Assembly: GCA_902512685.1 (NCBI GenBank)
Contig: CABXKH010000004.1
Span: forward strand, 1 to 64,000
Direction of reading: 5' to 3'
Length of the DNA stretch: 64,000 bases
From: Paracoccaceae bacterium
GTDB lineage: Bacteria > Pseudomonadota > Alphaproteobacteria > Rhodobacterales > Rhodobacteraceae
Shown here: positions 53,754 through 64,000 of the stretch, piece after piece
How positions within the stretch are numbered: the stretch's first letter is position 1
Layout of the letters: each line of letters begins with the position of its first letter
Position numbers and translations under genes: made by a program
The notes under the pieces: generated by a model
What the model saw: the letters and a program-made list of their open reading frames with translations, nothing else
What the model was told of the DNA's origin: nothing
The model's database searches: none

Positions 53754-55049
53754 TTATCTTTTTTCGATATCCACATAATCTCTCTCGGTTGCCCCTAAAT
53801 AAAGCTGCCGAGGGCGTCCAATTTTCATCTGAGGATCTCCGATCATTTCTTTCCATTGGGAAATCCATCCAACGGTCCGGCTAACTGCAAATATTGGCGT
53901 GAACATAGATGTCGGAAAGCCCATGGCTTCAAGGATAATGCCAGAATAGAAATCCACATTCGGGAATAGCTTCTTTTCGATGAAATACGCATCGTTCAGA
54001 GCCACTTTTTCAAGTTCTTTCGCAACTTGTAAAAGCGGATTATTCTCGACCCCTAACAACTCTAGAACTTCATCTGCAGATTGTTTTAAAACGGTCGCCC
54101 GCGGATCGGTATTTTTATAAACTCGGTGGCCAAATCCCATAAGCCGGAAGGGATCATCTTTATCCTTGGCTTTTTCAATATACTCTGGAATTCGGTCAAC
54201 AGAGCCAATTTCTCGAAGCATTTCAAGGCACGCTTGATTTGCGCCGCCATGCGATGGCCCCCACAAACAGGCGATACCAGCCGCAATACAAGCAAATGGA
54301 TTTGCGCCCGAGCTGGACGCAAGTCGCACTGTCGAGGTCGAGGCGTTTTGTTCATGGTCCGCATGAAGCGTAAAAATACGATCCATTGCACGGCTCAGGA
54401 TTGGATTAACCTCATAATCCTCGGCCGGCACAGCAAAGCACATGCGCAAGAAATTCGAGGCATAGTCAATGTCATTTCTTGGATAAACAAACGGCTGCCC
54501 AATAGTATATTTATAAGCCATTGCCGCGATTGTTGGCATTTTTGCGATCATCCTGATAGAGGCAACCTCGCGTTGCCATGCATCAGACACGTCCGTGCTG
54601 TCATGATAAAAAGCAGACATCGCGCCGACAACGCCGGTCATAATTGCCATGGGATGTGCATCGCGGCGAAAGCCCCGGAAAAGATACATCATCTGCTCAT
54701 GTATCATCGTATGGTTGGTCACACGGCTTTCAAAATCTTCTAATTCTGTGGGTGAAGGCAGCTCACCATAAAGCAATAGGTAGCAGACTTCCAGAAAATG
54801 CGATTTTGCGGCCAGTTGATCAATAGGATAACCGCGATGCAGCAACTCACCTTTATTGCCATCAATAAAGGTAATGGTGCTGTCACAGCTGGCCGTTGAA
54901 GTGAACCCGGGATCATATGTGAAAAGACCCGTTTGAGCATAAAGCTTACGAATATCAATCACATCTGGTCCCGCTGACGGGGAATACATGGGTAATTCGT
55001 GTTCTTGTCCATTCACAGTTAGCGTTGCTGTTCTGCTCTCATCATCCAT
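53754..55049 (-). CDS. gltA: Citrate synthase
   Basis: Condenses acetyl-CoA and oxaloacetate, entry of the TCA cycle. The 431-residue type II enzyme has the active-site histidine region [32 protein letters not shown] and the catalytic Asp segment [16 protein letters not shown]. It lies downstream of gltX on the same strand with about 90 bases between, which include a symmetric element. Confidence 0.97.
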   Translation of the reverse strand: MDDESRTATLTVNGQEHELPMYSPSAGPDVIDIRKLYAQTGLFTYDPGFTSTASCDSTITFIDGNKGELLHRGYPIDQLAAKSHFLEVCYLLLYGELPSPTELEDFESRVTNHTMIHEQMMYLFRGFRRDAHPMAIMTGVVGAMSAFYHDSTDVSDAWQREVASIRMIAKMPTIAAMAYKYTIGQPFVYPRNDIDYASNFLRMCFAVPAEDYEVNPILSRAMDRIFTLHADHEQNASTSTVRLASSSGANPFACIAAGIACLWGPSHGGANQACLEMLREIGSVDRIPEYIEKAKDKDDPFRLMGFGHRVYKNTDPRATVLKQSADEVLELLGVENNPLLQVAKELEKVALNDAYFIEKKLFPNVDFYSGIILEAMGFPTSMFTPIFAVSRTVGWISQWKEMIGDPQMKIGRPRQLYLGATERDYVDIEKR

Positions 55050-55081
55050 AGTCTTCCCCTTCTTTACCTTTTTTAGGATCA

Positions 55082-55100
55082 GCTAGAAAAGTTTTCTAGC
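55082..55100. promoter_or_regulatory. Inverted repeat upstream of gltA
   Basis: GCTAGAAAAGTTTTCTAGC is a perfect 19-base inverted repeat with one central base, 33 bases before the gltA start. As DNA it could be an operator; as RNA the one-base loop would be strained. Function inferred only from position. Confidence 0.35.
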
Positions 55101-55141
55101 CACGCCCGTGGTCGCTTGATCTTTAACCACTTACCGTCACC

Positions 55142-56554
55142 TCAAGGCGTTCCACGCTCTTGCATGTCACTTAGGCGCGCTATTGCTTCATTGCGCCCCA
55201 AAATCAACATCATGTCAAACACACTTGGCGTTACTGATTGTCCCGCCAAAGCCGCCCGCAATGGGCCTGCCAATTTACCAAAATTGACGCCATGCGTTTC
55301 TGCGACCTGACCGGTCAAAGCTTCCAACGCATCCCGCGACCAGCTAACATTTTGCAACTGCGGCGTCAATGTTTTCAACATATCAAGAGATGATATATTT
55401 ACGTTTTTTTCCATTTTTTTCTCAATTTCAATTGGACGTTCACGCAATATAAAAGCAGCTTTTTCAAGTAGTTCAGGGAATGTCTTCGCACGGTCTTTCA
55501 AGCAATACATTGCAGGAAGCAGGCGGGTTGATATTTTTTGATGTAAGTCAATCTCACTAGAAAGTGTGAGAAAATACTGAATTTCTTGCAGCAATGCGGC
55601 ATCGTCAGACACAGCGATATGCTGCCCAGATAAATTCTGCAGCTTTTTATGATCAAACCGCGCCGGCGACTTACCTATTCCTGACAAATCAAACCAGTTT
55701 AGAGCGTCTTGATCGGTAAAAAACTCGTCATCGCCATGGCTCCAGCCCAGACGGGCCAGATAATTTCGCATCGCCGCAGCAGGATAACCCATTAAAGCGT
55801 AGTCCAGAACCGAAGTCGCCCCGTGACGCTTAGAAAGTTTCTTTCCATCTTCGCCAAAGATCAGCGGAATATGGGCATAAATAGGAAGAGGCCATTCCAT
55901 AGCTTGATAAATCATCATTTGTCGCGCGGCATTATTGAGATGATCATCCCCCCGAATAACATGCGTCACCCCCATATCATGATCATCCACAACAACAGAC
56001 AACATATAGACTGGAGTGCCGTCAGACCGTAACAGAATCATGTCATCCAGTTGGTCGTTCTTGATATTTACATCACCTTGAACTTGGTCATGAATAACAG
56101 TGAGTCCACTTTCAGGTGACTTTATACGAATGACAAAAGGAACGTCTGGGTGCAGTGCCGGGTCTGTAATATCGCGCCAGGGACTTTGGTACAGCGTTGA
56201 GCGACCTTCCACTTTTGCCTGTTGGCGAAAATCCGCGATTTCATCCTGTGTGGCAAAACACTTATAGGCCTTACCAGATGCAAGCAGATGCTGCGCAACC
56301 TCGATATGTCGCGGCGCGCGTTCAAACTGGCTAACTGCTGTGCCGTCATAATCCAATCCAAGCCACTCTAAGCCGCCTAGAATTGCTTCGGTTGCTTCAG
56401 GTGTTGAGCGTGCCCGATCGGTGTCTTCTATTCTCAGCAGAAATTTTCCGCCACGTCCACGGGCATAAAGCCAGTTGAACAAGGCGGTTCTGGCTGTTCC
56501 GATATGCATGTACCCCGTTGGCGAAGGAGCGATCCGGGTAACGACTTGAGTCAT
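55142..56554 (-). CDS. gltX: Glutamate-tRNA ligase
   Basis: Charges tRNA-Glu (and possibly tRNA-Gln for the amidotransferase route). The 470-residue class I synthetase has the HIGH-type motif [12 protein letters not shown] and KMSKS-type motif KKLSKRHG, plus [11 protein letters not shown] and the all-helical anticodon domain. I take the ATG at 56554; an in-frame TTG lies 6 bases upstream. It is divergent from comEC. Confidence 0.96.
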   Translation of the reverse strand: MTQVVTRIAPSPTGYMHIGTARTALFNWLYARGRGGKFLLRIEDTDRARSTPEATEAILGGLEWLGLDYDGTAVSQFERAPRHIEVAQHLLASGKAYKCFATQDEIADFRQQAKVEGRSTLYQSPWRDITDPALHPDVPFVIRIKSPESGLTVIHDQVQGDVNIKNDQLDDMILLRSDGTPVYMLSVVVDDHDMGVTHVIRGDDHLNNAARQMMIYQAMEWPLPIYAHIPLIFGEDGKKLSKRHGATSVLDYALMGYPAAAMRNYLARLGWSHGDDEFFTDQDALNWFDLSGIGKSPARFDHKKLQNLSGQHIAVSDDAALLQEIQYFLTLSSEIDLHQKISTRLLPAMYCLKDRAKTFPELLEKAAFILRERPIEIEKKMEKNVNISSLDMLKTLTPQLQNVSWSRDALEALTGQVAETHGVNFGKLAGPLRAALAGQSVTPSVFDMMLILGRNEAIARLSDMQERGTP

Positions 56555-56630
56555 GGTCAAATTAACCTTTCAGAAAGGAGGCAAAGTTAATGATGGCTCT
56601 ATCTAACGACACCATCAGGTAAGAACAAGC

Positions 56631-57347
56631 ATGGGCAGAATTAAGTCTGCGTTGGAACGCGAAATTCTTAACCAGCGCGCCCATTGGTTTAACTGGAGCC
56701 CGGTGATTTTAGCTTTTGGTATTGGCGCGTATTTTGAATTGCCAAATGAACCAAATTTTTCGCCCTATATATGGATCAGCATCATTGCAGTTTGTGGTTT
56801 CGGATTTATTGTTTTTCCCTCAATTGCGACCCGTGTATTATTTGGCGCAACTTTGATTTTTTGCCTGGGGTTTTGTGCTGCTGCTTTTCGCGCCAACCAT
56901 GTTTCCGCACCTGTTTTAAAATACCGTTATTATGGACCGATTGAGGGCCGGGTCATTGCCATAGATAAATCGAATTCCGATGCGTTAAGAATAACGCTAG
57001 ATGGGGTAAAGATGGGAAAAATATCAGCAAAGCGCACGCCAGATCGCATTCGCCTATCGCTATTATCTAAAGCAAAGAACACGCATCTTTACCCCGGTTC
57101 AATTATTAAAACGATTGGTTTCATGATGCCGCCGCAAAGTCCGGTTGAACCGAGCGGATTTGATTTTCGCCGGTATGCTTGGTTTTTAAAACTGGGTGCA
57201 GTTGGCTATACACGCAAGCCTGTTGGTGTTTTGGCATCGCCGCGCCACTCATTAGATTTAGCATTGTTTAAGTATCGGATGAAATTTTCCCGGCAGTTGC
57301 AAAAAAAATGCCGGACAGAACCGCAGGATTTGCGGCAGCCATTATGA
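56631..57347 (+). pseudogene. comEC: ComEC competence protein, N-terminal part (frame broken at A8)
   Basis: The 238-residue frame has two or three N-terminal membrane helices (about 25-90), then a DUF4131-type OB-fold domain with GPIEGRVIAID and PPQSPVEPSGFDFRRYAWF. It ends in a tail (CRTEPQDLRQPL) that is out of character, just after the A8 run at 57301-57308. The following frame continues the ComEC family sequence immediately. With one extra A, or two fewer, the two frames join into a protein of about 690 residues, the normal length. Sequencing error, slippage or true inactivation cannot be told apart here. Confidence 0.85.
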
Positions 57348-58666
57348 CAGGTGACAGATCAGCAATCGAACGGAACCATGTTATAGCCCTTCGTCAGTCA
57401 AACCTGGCACATCTATTGGCTATTTCCGGCTTGCACATGGGGTTGTTGGTTGGCGTGATATTTGGGGCTTTGCGTTGGATTTTGATGTCGGCTCCACTTT
57501 TCCTGCTGCAGTCAAACGCAAAAAAAATCGCGGCAATTGGGGCATTGATATTTGCATTTATTTACTTGGGATTGTCGGGGTTCAATATAGCAACTCAGCG
57601 TGCATTTTTAATGGTTTCACTCATGCTTTGCGCTATTTTGTTCGATCGGCGCGCTCTGAGTTTGCGCGCGGTTGCTTTGGCTGCTTGGCTCATTTTAATT
57701 TACCGGCCCGAATCTTTGCTTTCGGCAGGCTTTCAAATGTCCTTTGCGGCCACATTTGCTTTGGTGATTAGTTTTCGATGGATAAACAACCACCGACAGG
57801 GACGCCGAAAAAGATGGTTCTCGCCTATTCTTACCGTTGTGTTAACCTCCCTAATCGCGGGTTTGGCAACAGCGCCTATTGCTGCTGCCCATTTTAATCA
57901 AATTGTTCACTTTGGATTACTTGCAAATATCCTAAGCGTCCCTGTTATGGGCGCATTGGTTGCACCAGGCGCAATTCTAGCCGTTTCGTTGATGCCCTTT
58001 GGTGCGGAAGCGATCGGTCTTTTTGTTGTCGATTTTGGCTTGGCTTGGATTTTAACAGTCGCCAGTTTTTTTTCTGGCCAACAAAATGCAATATCCGGTG
58101 TTGTGATGCCAAAAACATGGGTACTTTCACTTGCCATGGTGGCTGTGTTGCAATTTTCGCTTTGGCAGGGGCAGCTGCGGATTTTAGGACTCTTTGGCAT
58201 TTGTGCGGCAGGCATTGGTTTGTATCAAACTCAAAGACCAGATGTTCTGATTGCTGATAGGGGAAGTTTAGTGGGTGTGATAACACCCGAGGGCAGGGCG
58301 CTTAGCAAACCCAAAGGCGCTGGATTTGTTGCTAGGATATGGCTTGAAAATGATGGTGAAAAAACAAGCCAAAGCAGCGCACATAGCCACTGGGCAATTC
58401 AAAAGCCACCGCTTGTTTTCCACCATTGGTCAAAACGTAATTCACCCAGAAAAATTCACTGCAAATCGAATGAAATACATGTTTCGATTGTTCCTCAGGA
58501 AATCATAGGAGATTGTGTAATTTATAGAGAAAAAGACCTCGACAGAACTGGAGCTATCGCAATTTGGCGTGGCCAAAATGGAGAGATTAAAAAAATAGAC
58601 GTGACATTAAGCAGGCAGCAAACACGCCTATGGTCTCCACCTCGGTGGAAGCGGATTAATCGCTAG
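57308..58666 (+). pseudogene. comEC: ComEC competence protein, C-terminal part
   Basis: The 452-residue frame holds the competence-domain core of the DNA uptake channel: AGFAAAIMTGDRSAIE, the diagnostic HLLAISGLHMGLLVG, and about eight further membrane helices, ending in a soluble region of about 150 residues without the histidine pattern of an active metallo-beta-lactamase domain. It begins with an ATG formed by the last A of the A8 run, so it might be translated alone, but without the N-terminal domain. It converges with lexA. Confidence 0.85.
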
Positions 58667-58676
58667 AGCGCTATAT

Positions 58677-59372
58677 TCAATAGGTGCGTATTAATCCGAC
58701 AAGCCTACCTTGGACCTTTACCTTTTCTTGTGGAAGGATCCGCGTTTCATAAGCGGGATTGGCTGCTTCAAGGGCGATTGCCTCGCCGCGGTGGAAAAAC
58801 CGCTTTAGAGTTGCTTCTTGATCTTCGACAAGTGCAACCACAATATCACCGTTAATAGCGGTCTTTGTTTCGCGGATCACAACCACATCACCGTCGTTTA
58901 TGCCGGCGTCAATCATCGAGTCGCCCTTGACTTCCAGAGCATAATGGTCGCCACCACCACGTAGCATTTGGCCCGGGACAGCAACATTGTGTGATACCTG
59001 AGAAATTGCCTCAATCGGAACACCGGCAGCAATGCGGCCCATAACTGGCAACTCTAAAGCGTGAATGGCTTCTACGGGAGTGGCCGTAGAGGGCCGTTCA
59101 TCCGGTTTGCCACCCGATATCACTTGGGGCTGAAATCCTGCCACCTCGCCCCCTAGCGTTTCTGGTAATTTAACCACCTCTATCGCTCGGGCTCGATGGG
59201 CGAGCCGCCTGATAAATCCACGCTCTTCCAACGCTGTAATCAAACGGTGAATGCCCGATTTAGACCGCAAATCTAGGGCTTCTTTCATTTCATCAAAAGA
59301 GGGTGGAACACCGTCTTTTTGTAGCCGTGCATTGATAAAGCTTAGTAAATCCAGCTGTTTTCGGGTCAGCAT
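58677..59372 (-). CDS. lexA: LexA repressor
   Basis: LexA represses the SOS regulon and cleaves itself when RecA filaments form. The 231-residue protein has an N-terminal winged helix (about 1-65), the self-cleavage site A116-G117 in GRIAAGVP, the catalytic Ser152 in GDSMID and Lys190 in ATLKRF. It sits after moeA on the same strand but has its own SOS box 32 bases upstream, so it can be controlled apart from the trp-moa genes. Confidence 0.97.
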   Translation of the reverse strand: MLTRKQLDLLSFINARLQKDGVPPSFDEMKEALDLRSKSGIHRLITALEERGFIRRLAHRARAIEVVKLPETLGGEVAGFQPQVISGGKPDERPSTATPVEAIHALELPVMGRIAAGVPIEAISQVSHNVAVPGQMLRGGGDHYALEVKGDSMIDAGINDGDVVVIRETKTAINGDIVVALVEDQEATLKRFFHRGEAIALEAANPAYETRILPQEKVKVQGRLVGLIRTY

Positions 59373-59403
59373 AGGGTGCCTCCTGCCTAGATATTTTTAA
59401 TTT

Positions 59404-59418
59404 GTTCTATAAGTGTTC
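59404..59418 (-). promoter_or_regulatory. LexA (SOS) box
   Basis: GTTC-TATAAGT-GTTC is an exact match to the alphaproteobacterial direct-repeat SOS box GTTC-N7-GTTC. It lies 32 bases before lexA and after the moeA stop, so it should mediate lexA autoregulation. Confidence 0.93.
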
Positions 59419-59450
59419 TTGGTTTGTGTCAACCCTTGGGCTGAATTCCA

Positions 59451-60623
59451 TCAAATAGGGATATATTCAATAATTGAGCCACTGGTGGCAAAGGGCGCGT
59501 AAGGTGGTCGAACTGCCAAGGCATTTGACCGCGATAAAACGGTTAAAAGAGCGCTGTCTTGACGTTTATCAATATGCAGGCCATCGGGATGTAAAGTTGC
59601 ACGCATGTAATGCTCTCTGGGGCCATTTTCAGCTAAATCATGGGCCAACTTTGCCTCGAACCGTTGCCTTTGGATTTGCTCCAATCCAAGCATAGCCTGC
59701 ACCATAGGGATCAAAAATATATGACCGCAAACCATGGCTGACACAGGATTTCCGGGCAGGCCAATCAGTGCAGCATTGCCCAGCCGCCCTGCCATGAGTG
59801 GTTTTCCCGGTCGCATGGCAACTTTATAAAAATTTTGTTCAAAGCCTATTTGCGTCGCTGCTTTTGCCACTAGGTCATGATCGCCGACAGACGCGCCGCC
59901 AATTGTAACAATGAGGTCAGCACCTTCAGAAAGTTGCAAAGCCGTTTGAAGAGATTTTATGTTGTCTCTTGCGATAGGTAATATCCGAGCCACTGCACCG
60001 TACGTGCGAATTAAAGCAGCAAGACCAAAAGTATTTGAGGCAATTATTTGATCCTCCCCGGGGGATTGTCCCGGCGTAACCAGTTCGTCACCATTTGAAA
60101 TCAAAGCAATTACTGGTTTTTTCCGTACAGATAATTTTGGCGCATTCATAGCCGCCAAAAGAGCGATATCAGAAGGCTTTAAGACCATTGGTGGCCGCAT
60201 CTGATCCGTTGATTTAAAATCGCATCCAGAAACTCGAATATGTGATGATGTGCTCTCGACGCTTTGAATGACTATTTTGTCGCCATTTCGCTTTATATTT
60301 TCCTGAATGATCACTTGGTTTGTATTTTTTGGTATCGGAGCCCCAGTAAAAATACGAACAGATTCCCCAGCGCGTACAGCCCCATTAAACCTATGTCCAG
60401 CAACAGATTCACCAATAACTTTCAACTCTAAGCCAGGGGTTATAACTTTCTCAGAAACAGCATACCCGTCCATGGCCGAGGCCGAAAAGGGTGGTTGATC
60501 GCGATGGGCAGTCACAGAATTTGCCAAAACTCGACCACAGGCCTGATCTAAGGGTACAGTTTCAGTCTCAGTTGTCACCACAAGATCAAAAAGATGTGCA
60601 AGGGCAGTTTCAACAGAAATCAT
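59451..60623 (-). CDS. moeA: Molybdopterin molybdenumtransferase MoeA
   Basis: MoeA inserts molybdate into adenylylated molybdopterin. The 390-residue protein has [27 protein letters not shown], the [11 protein letters not shown] motif and [17 protein letters not shown], all family-typical. It overlaps moaC by 4 bases and is the last gene of the trpGDC-moaC-moeA run. Confidence 0.96.
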   Translation of the reverse strand: MISVETALAHLFDLVVTTETETVPLDQACGRVLANSVTAHRDQPPFSASAMDGYAVSEKVITPGLELKVIGESVAGHRFNGAVRAGESVRIFTGAPIPKNTNQVIIQENIKRNGDKIVIQSVESTSSHIRVSGCDFKSTDQMRPPMVLKPSDIALLAAMNAPKLSVRKKPVIALISNGDELVTPGQSPGEDQIIASNTFGLAALIRTYGAVARILPIARDNIKSLQTALQLSEGADLIVTIGGASVGDHDLVAKAATQIGFEQNFYKVAMRPGKPLMAGRLGNAALIGLPGNPVSAMVCGHIFLIPMVQAMLGLEQIQRQRFEAKLAHDLAENGPREHYMRATLHPDGLHIDKRQDSALLTVLSRSNALAVRPPYAPFATSGSIIEYIPI

Positions 60624-61096
60624 GACGCCTCAAAACGACCCGATTTACCACCGTCTTTAAATTTGAGCCGAATAGCACCAATTTCCATCGTTTTATCAAC
60701 GGCTTTCATCATGTCATATACGGTTAAACCTGCAATGCTAACGGCTGTCAAAGCCTCCATTTCCACGCCAGTTTGGCCGCTGGATTTTACTTTTGCCTGA
60801 ATTTGGACCCCGGGCAGATCCGGATCCAAGGACAAATCTACAGAAATTTTACTTAAAAACAAGGGATGGCATAGTGGAATTAGGTCTGGTGTTTTTTTTG
60901 CGCCCATGATTCCAGCCAAGCGTGCAACACCCAAAACATCCCCCTTTTTTGCACCACCTTTAGAAATGATTTCATAAGCTTGAGCCTGCATCTTAATGCA
61001 TCCAATTGCAACCGCCACACGTTCGGAATGGTCTTTTTTCGAGACATCAACCATATGCGCGTTTCCGTCATGGTCAAAATGCGACAAGCTAGGCAT
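60620..61096 (-). CDS. moaC: Cyclic pyranopterin monophosphate synthase MoaC
   Basis: MoaC forms cPMP, the first stable intermediate of molybdenum cofactor synthesis. The 158-residue protein has [17 protein letters not shown], the [13 protein letters not shown] active-site segment and [20 protein letters not shown]. It shares one base with the trpC end and overlaps moeA by 4. Confidence 0.97.
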   Translation of the reverse strand: MPSLSHFDHDGNAHMVDVSKKDHSERVAVAIGCIKMQAQAYEIISKGGAKKGDVLGVARLAGIMGAKKTPDLIPLCHPLFLSKISVDLSLDPDLPGVQIQAKVKSSGQTGVEMEALTAVSIAGLTVYDMMKAVDKTMEIGAIRLKFKDGGKSGRFEAS

Positions 61097-61905
61097 TACG
61101 CTTTCTCCATCACTGGGTTGGATAACAGCTTTTTAGTTGCTGACGTCACATCCTCTTGCCGCATAAGACTTTCGCCGATTAAAAACGTACGTGCACCAAA
61201 AGAAACCATATCTGCGAGGTCATTGGGAGTGTTCAGCCCCGATTCAGATACCAACAAACGATCTTTGGGAATGATCTGCGACAGTGTGCGGGTAACGTTC
61301 AAAGATGTTTCAAAAGTTTTTAAATTACGGTTGTTTATGCCTATCATCGGAGATTTTAAATCAAGCGCCCGGTCCAATTCTTGCCTGTCATGGACTTCGA
61401 TCAAGGCATCCATCCCCCAGGCATTTGCTGCGCTTTCCAGTTCCAAGGCCTGACCATCAGAAACCGAAGCCATAATAATTAAAATACAGTCGGCCCCTAA
61501 CGCCCTTGCTTCTGCAACTTGATAGGTGTCGTACATAAAGTCTTTGCGTAGCGCCGGAAGGGATGTTGCATTGCGTGCCAAAGGTAGAAATTCTTTTGCG
61601 CCCTGGAAACTGGGGGTATCCGTTAAGACCGACAAACATGTCGCGCCTCCTGCCTGATAGGCTTTTGCCAAGCCGCTAGGGTCAAAATCGCCGCGAATAA
61701 GACCTTTTGAGGGTGAGGCTTTTTTGATCTCGGCAATCAGGCCGTAACCGGTTTTGGTGGCCGCCTTTAGAGTGGAATAAAACCCACGGGGCGGCGTAGC
61801 AGCTTTGGCTTCATCTTCTAACAAAGATAGCGGTTTGGCGGCTTTGTCAGCTTTAACTTCTTCGAGTTTATAGGCCTTGATACGATCGAGAACTGTTTCT
61901 GTCAT
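61096..61905 (-). CDS. trpC: Indole-3-glycerol phosphate synthase
   Basis: TrpC closes the indole ring in tryptophan synthesis. The 269-residue TIM barrel has [16 protein letters not shown] with the catalytic Glu and Lys, [15 protein letters not shown], the [11 protein letters not shown] strand and [12 protein letters not shown]. Stop and start codons overlap with trpD and moaC, so the pathway is translated as a chain. Confidence 0.96.
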   Translation of the reverse strand: MTETVLDRIKAYKLEEVKADKAAKPLSLLEDEAKAATPPRGFYSTLKAATKTGYGLIAEIKKASPSKGLIRGDFDPSGLAKAYQAGGATCLSVLTDTPSFQGAKEFLPLARNATSLPALRKDFMYDTYQVAEARALGADCILIIMASVSDGQALELESAANAWGMDALIEVHDRQELDRALDLKSPMIGINNRNLKTFETSLNVTRTLSQIIPKDRLLVSESGLNTPNDLADMVSFGARTFLIGESLMRQEDVTSATKKLLSNPVMEKA

Positions 61906-62924
61906 TTTGCCTCCGATGTCGCTCGCGCAAGCATTTCTATCTTTTGCTTTGCCGCTTTGCTATCGATACTTTCGCGCACCATTTCCACTGCTTGTTTTTT
62001 ATCTTCGGCAACACCAGCCACCAATAATGCGGCAGCAGAATTGAGCAAAACGGCATCGCGATATGCTGATATCTCGCCCTCTAATAGCGCTTTAAATGCG
62101 CTTGCATTCTCCGCTGGGCTGCCCCCTAGAATATCCTTAAAGGCATGCTCTGGCAGTCCAAATTCTTCTGGATGGGTCTCGAAATCATCCACAGATCCGT
62201 CTTCATTTAATTGCGACACCCAACTGATCCCAGATATTGCCAGCTCGTCAGTGCCGTCACTACCATGCACCAGCCAAGCTCTTTTCGAGCCCAATTGACC
62301 AAGCGTAAGAGCCATGGGGCGAATTAATTCACGCGAATAGGCGCCAGTAAGCTGGAATTTCACACCAGCTGGATTGGTAAGAGGTCCCAAAATATTAAAG
62401 ATTGTGCGCGCACCAAGCTCGGCGCGAACTGGGCCGACATGGGCCATCGCTGGATGATGCATCGGGGCCATCATAAAACATATTCCGACTTTACGCAGCG
62501 CTTCTTCTACCTTTGGTGCTTGGATCATGACATTCACGCCCATACCACCAAGGGCATCGGCCGCGCCCGATTTGGAAGATAGATTTCTATTGCCGTGTTT
62601 TGCGACGATCACACCAGCACCGGCCACCACAAAGGCCGTGGCGGTAGAAATATTCAGGGTCCCTTTGCCATCACCGCCTGTTCCAACAATGTCCATCGCG
62701 CCTTCTGGGGCGACAACCTTTTTACATTTTTCGCGCATAACAGAGGCAGCGGCCGCAAATTCATCCACAGTTTCCCCACGGGTACGAAGCGCCATAAGAA
62801 ACCCGCCAATTTGTGCGGGCGTTGCCGCCCCTTCGAACAGAATTTTAAAGGCCGTTTGCGCTTGAGATAAGCTTAGCGGTTGATCCGCAGCCGCAGAAAT
62901 CAGAGGTTTTAGCTGGTCACTCAT
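61902..62924 (-). CDS. trpD: Anthranilate phosphoribosyltransferase
   Basis: TrpD joins anthranilate to phosphoribosyl pyrophosphate. The 340-residue protein has the PRPP motif [35 protein letters not shown] and the anthranilate-site [17 protein letters not shown]. It overlaps trpG and trpC by 4 bases each. Confidence 0.97.
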   Translation of the reverse strand: MSDQLKPLISAAADQPLSLSQAQTAFKILFEGAATPAQIGGFLMALRTRGETVDEFAAAASVMREKCKKVVAPEGAMDIVGTGGDGKGTLNISTATAFVVAGAGVIVAKHGNRNLSSKSGAADALGGMGVNVMIQAPKVEEALRKVGICFMMAPMHHPAMAHVGPVRAELGARTIFNILGPLTNPAGVKFQLTGAYSRELIRPMALTLGQLGSKRAWLVHGSDGTDELAISGISWVSQLNEDGSVDDFETHPEEFGLPEHAFKDILGGSPAENASAFKALLEGEISAYRDAVLLNSAAALLVAGVAEDKKQAVEMVRESIDSKAAKQKIEMLARATSEAK

Positions 62925-63505
62925 GCCGTTACCCTTAATGAACTTGTGAAATTTTTGAGCAAATCATGACCATGTTCTGCTGCGATAGACTCAGGGTGGA
63001 ACTGCACGCCTTCAATCGGTAGATATTTGTGCTTAAGTCCCATTATTGTACCGTCTTCCAACTCAGCTGATATTTCAAGACACTCTGGAAGTGTTTTTCG
63101 ATCTACTACAAGCGAATGATACCGTGTTGCATTAAAAGGGGAAGGCAAATTTTTGAAAACGCCTATATTTTTATGATGAATACTTCCCAGTTTTCCATGC
63201 ACGATTTCATGACATCTGACAACTTGACCACCAAATGACTGTCCAATTGTTTGATGTCCAAGGCACACTCCCAAAAGCGGAATTTGGTTTTCAGCGGCCG
63301 CAGACGTCAGGGGCAAGCAAATACCAGCCTGATCAGGATCGCAGGGACCCGGCGATAAAACAATACCATCAGGCTTTAACTCTAATGCCTCTTGAACATT
63401 TATCGCATCATTACGCCGTACGGTGACCTCTTGGCCTATCTCGCCTAAATAATGAACCAAATTATAGGTAAAGCTGTCATAGTTATCGATAAGCAGCAGC
63501 ATCAT
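62921..63505 (-). CDS. trpG: Anthranilate synthase component II (glutamine amidotransferase)
   Basis: TrpG releases ammonia from glutamine for the TrpE subunit. The 194-residue class I amidotransferase has [30 protein letters not shown], the nucleophile in [12 protein letters not shown] and the catalytic His/Glu in [13 protein letters not shown]. Two adjacent ATGs (63505 and 63502) could both serve. TrpE is not in the window; a divergent gene lies upstream. The same chain may also supply p-aminobenzoate synthesis. Confidence 0.96.
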   Translation of the reverse strand: MMLLLIDNYDSFTYNLVHYLGEIGQEVTVRRNDAINVQEALELKPDGIVLSPGPCDPDQAGICLPLTSAAAENQIPLLGVCLGHQTIGQSFGGQVVRCHEIVHGKLGSIHHKNIGVFKNLPSPFNATRYHSLVVDRKTLPECLEISAELEDGTIMGLKHKYLPIEGVQFHPESIAAEHGHDLLKNFTSSLRVTA

Positions 63506-63654
63506 CTTTCTTTCGTTTTAGTTTCATTCAGGGCTAGCCCCAAGCTCTTTGGTCGCGTAATACATGTTCAGGCTTCGCCCCTAGCGTCAAGAGGTGGCTG
63601 GGCATTAGACGCCTAAAAAAAATAAAGAGCGCACTATTAGAAAAAGGGTGTGGT

Positions 63655-64000
63655 GTGGGACGCGGATTTACAGGTGGATTAATATGGGGAGTAATGGCAG
63701 CCATCTTCTGCCTTTTTCTGCTTATTGCCTATCAGAGTATGAAACCCGAAAAATCACCCGACACTATAAGTTTAGAAGTGCCGGCTGGATCAGCATTCAA
63801 CCATACCCGAGATGATAAGGCGGTCAGAAGCCCAAAACAAATCACTAACGCCAATCGGGCGCAAGTTGAGAAGTCAGAACTTATCGAGCCCAGTCAGGGT
63901 TCGGGTATTGATAAAACAATTGGATCATCGATTAAAGCTCCGGCGGCAGATGCAAATACTCTTTCCAGCATTTCAAGCAACTCATCAACCAGTTCTGATT
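63655..64000 (+). CDS. Membrane-anchored protein, probable divergent polysaccharide deacetylase (partial)
   Basis: A frame opens with GTG at 63655 (AAAAAGGG 6 bases upstream) and runs to the window end without stop: MGRGFTGGLIWGVMAAIFCLF is a short N-terminus plus one membrane helix, followed by a low-complexity serine/proline/alanine-rich periplasmic linker. The start resembles that of the divergent polysaccharide deacetylase family proteins found next to trpG in Roseobacter genomes, but no catalytic region is visible here, so this rests on memory and synteny. Confidence 0.6.
   Translation, partial: MGRGFTGGLIWGVMAAIFCLFLLIAYQSMKPEKSPDTISLEVPAGSAFNHTRDDKAVRSPKQITNANRAQVEKSELIEPSQGSGIDKTIGSSIKAPAADANTLSSISSNSSTSSD

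Noticed and set aside
54126..54743. 205-codon antisense frame inside gltA
   Set aside because: Mirror of a well-conserved citrate synthase gene; histidine/tryptophan-rich translation typical of a shadow frame.

Overview
This window looks like chromosomal backbone of a marine Rhodobacteraceae (Roseobacter-group) alphaproteobacterium. I infer this from the gene order (rseP-bamA-skp-fabZ-lpxA-lpxI-lpxB; ccmE-ccmF-ccmH; trpG-trpD-trpC-moaC-moeA-lexA), a GTTC-N7-GTTC LexA box, LpxI in the lipid A cluster, a valine-degradation (mms) operon and a fused indolepyruvate oxidoreductase. Base composition is visibly more AT-rich than in Rhodobacter. No insertion sequence, prophage, CRISPR array, tRNA or rRNA was seen.

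Layout: (1) 1-3.4 kb holds a frameshifted exported protein, a 49-aa membrane protein, aroK-aroB and ssb. (2) 3.5-9.8 kb is a leftward peptide-type ABC importer with a Tat-exported binding protein, two unusually large permeases and a fused double ATPase. (3) 10.2-23 kb has miaA, divergent from a long rightward envelope and growth block: pyrH, frr, uppS, cdsA, dxr, rseP, bamA, skp, fabZ, lpxA, lpxI, lpxB; an IalB-family protein closes it. (4) 23.7-28.8 kb carries a candidate small RNA and the leftward valine operon mmsA-acyl-CoA dehydrogenase-HIBYL-CoA hydrolase-mmsB with a divergent LysR gene. (5) 29.7-35.5 kb has a CBS protein, coaD, and a leftward carbon block tkt-gap2-small membrane protein-gap1, with a repeated GTTAGCGCTAAC-type operator before both gap genes. 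(6) 35.5-39.2 kb has a coiled-coil protein, zapA, grxD, bolA and purL. (7) 39.4-47 kb has a three-gene amino-acid-type catabolic cluster (PLP lyase, M24 hydrolase, Asp/Glu racemase), a second candidate small RNA, a LysR gene and indolepyruvate ferredoxin oxidoreductase. (8) 47-53.7 kb has an acyltransferase, murI, argC, ccmE, ccmF, ccmH and an enoyl-CoA hydratase. (9) 53.7-64 kb has gltA, gltX, a comEC gene split at an A8 run, lexA with its SOS box, the overlapping moeA-moaC-trpC-trpD-trpG set, and the start of a probable divergent polysaccharide deacetylase.

Most of the window is ordinary core genome. The points that stand out are two apparent frameshifts, both exactly at homopolymers (C7 and A8); two compact promoter-hairpin-terminator units that look like small RNAs; a shared LacI-type palindrome linking two GAPDH paralogues that differ at the cofactor-determining residue; and two sub-50-residue membrane proteins that standard ORF cut-offs miss.
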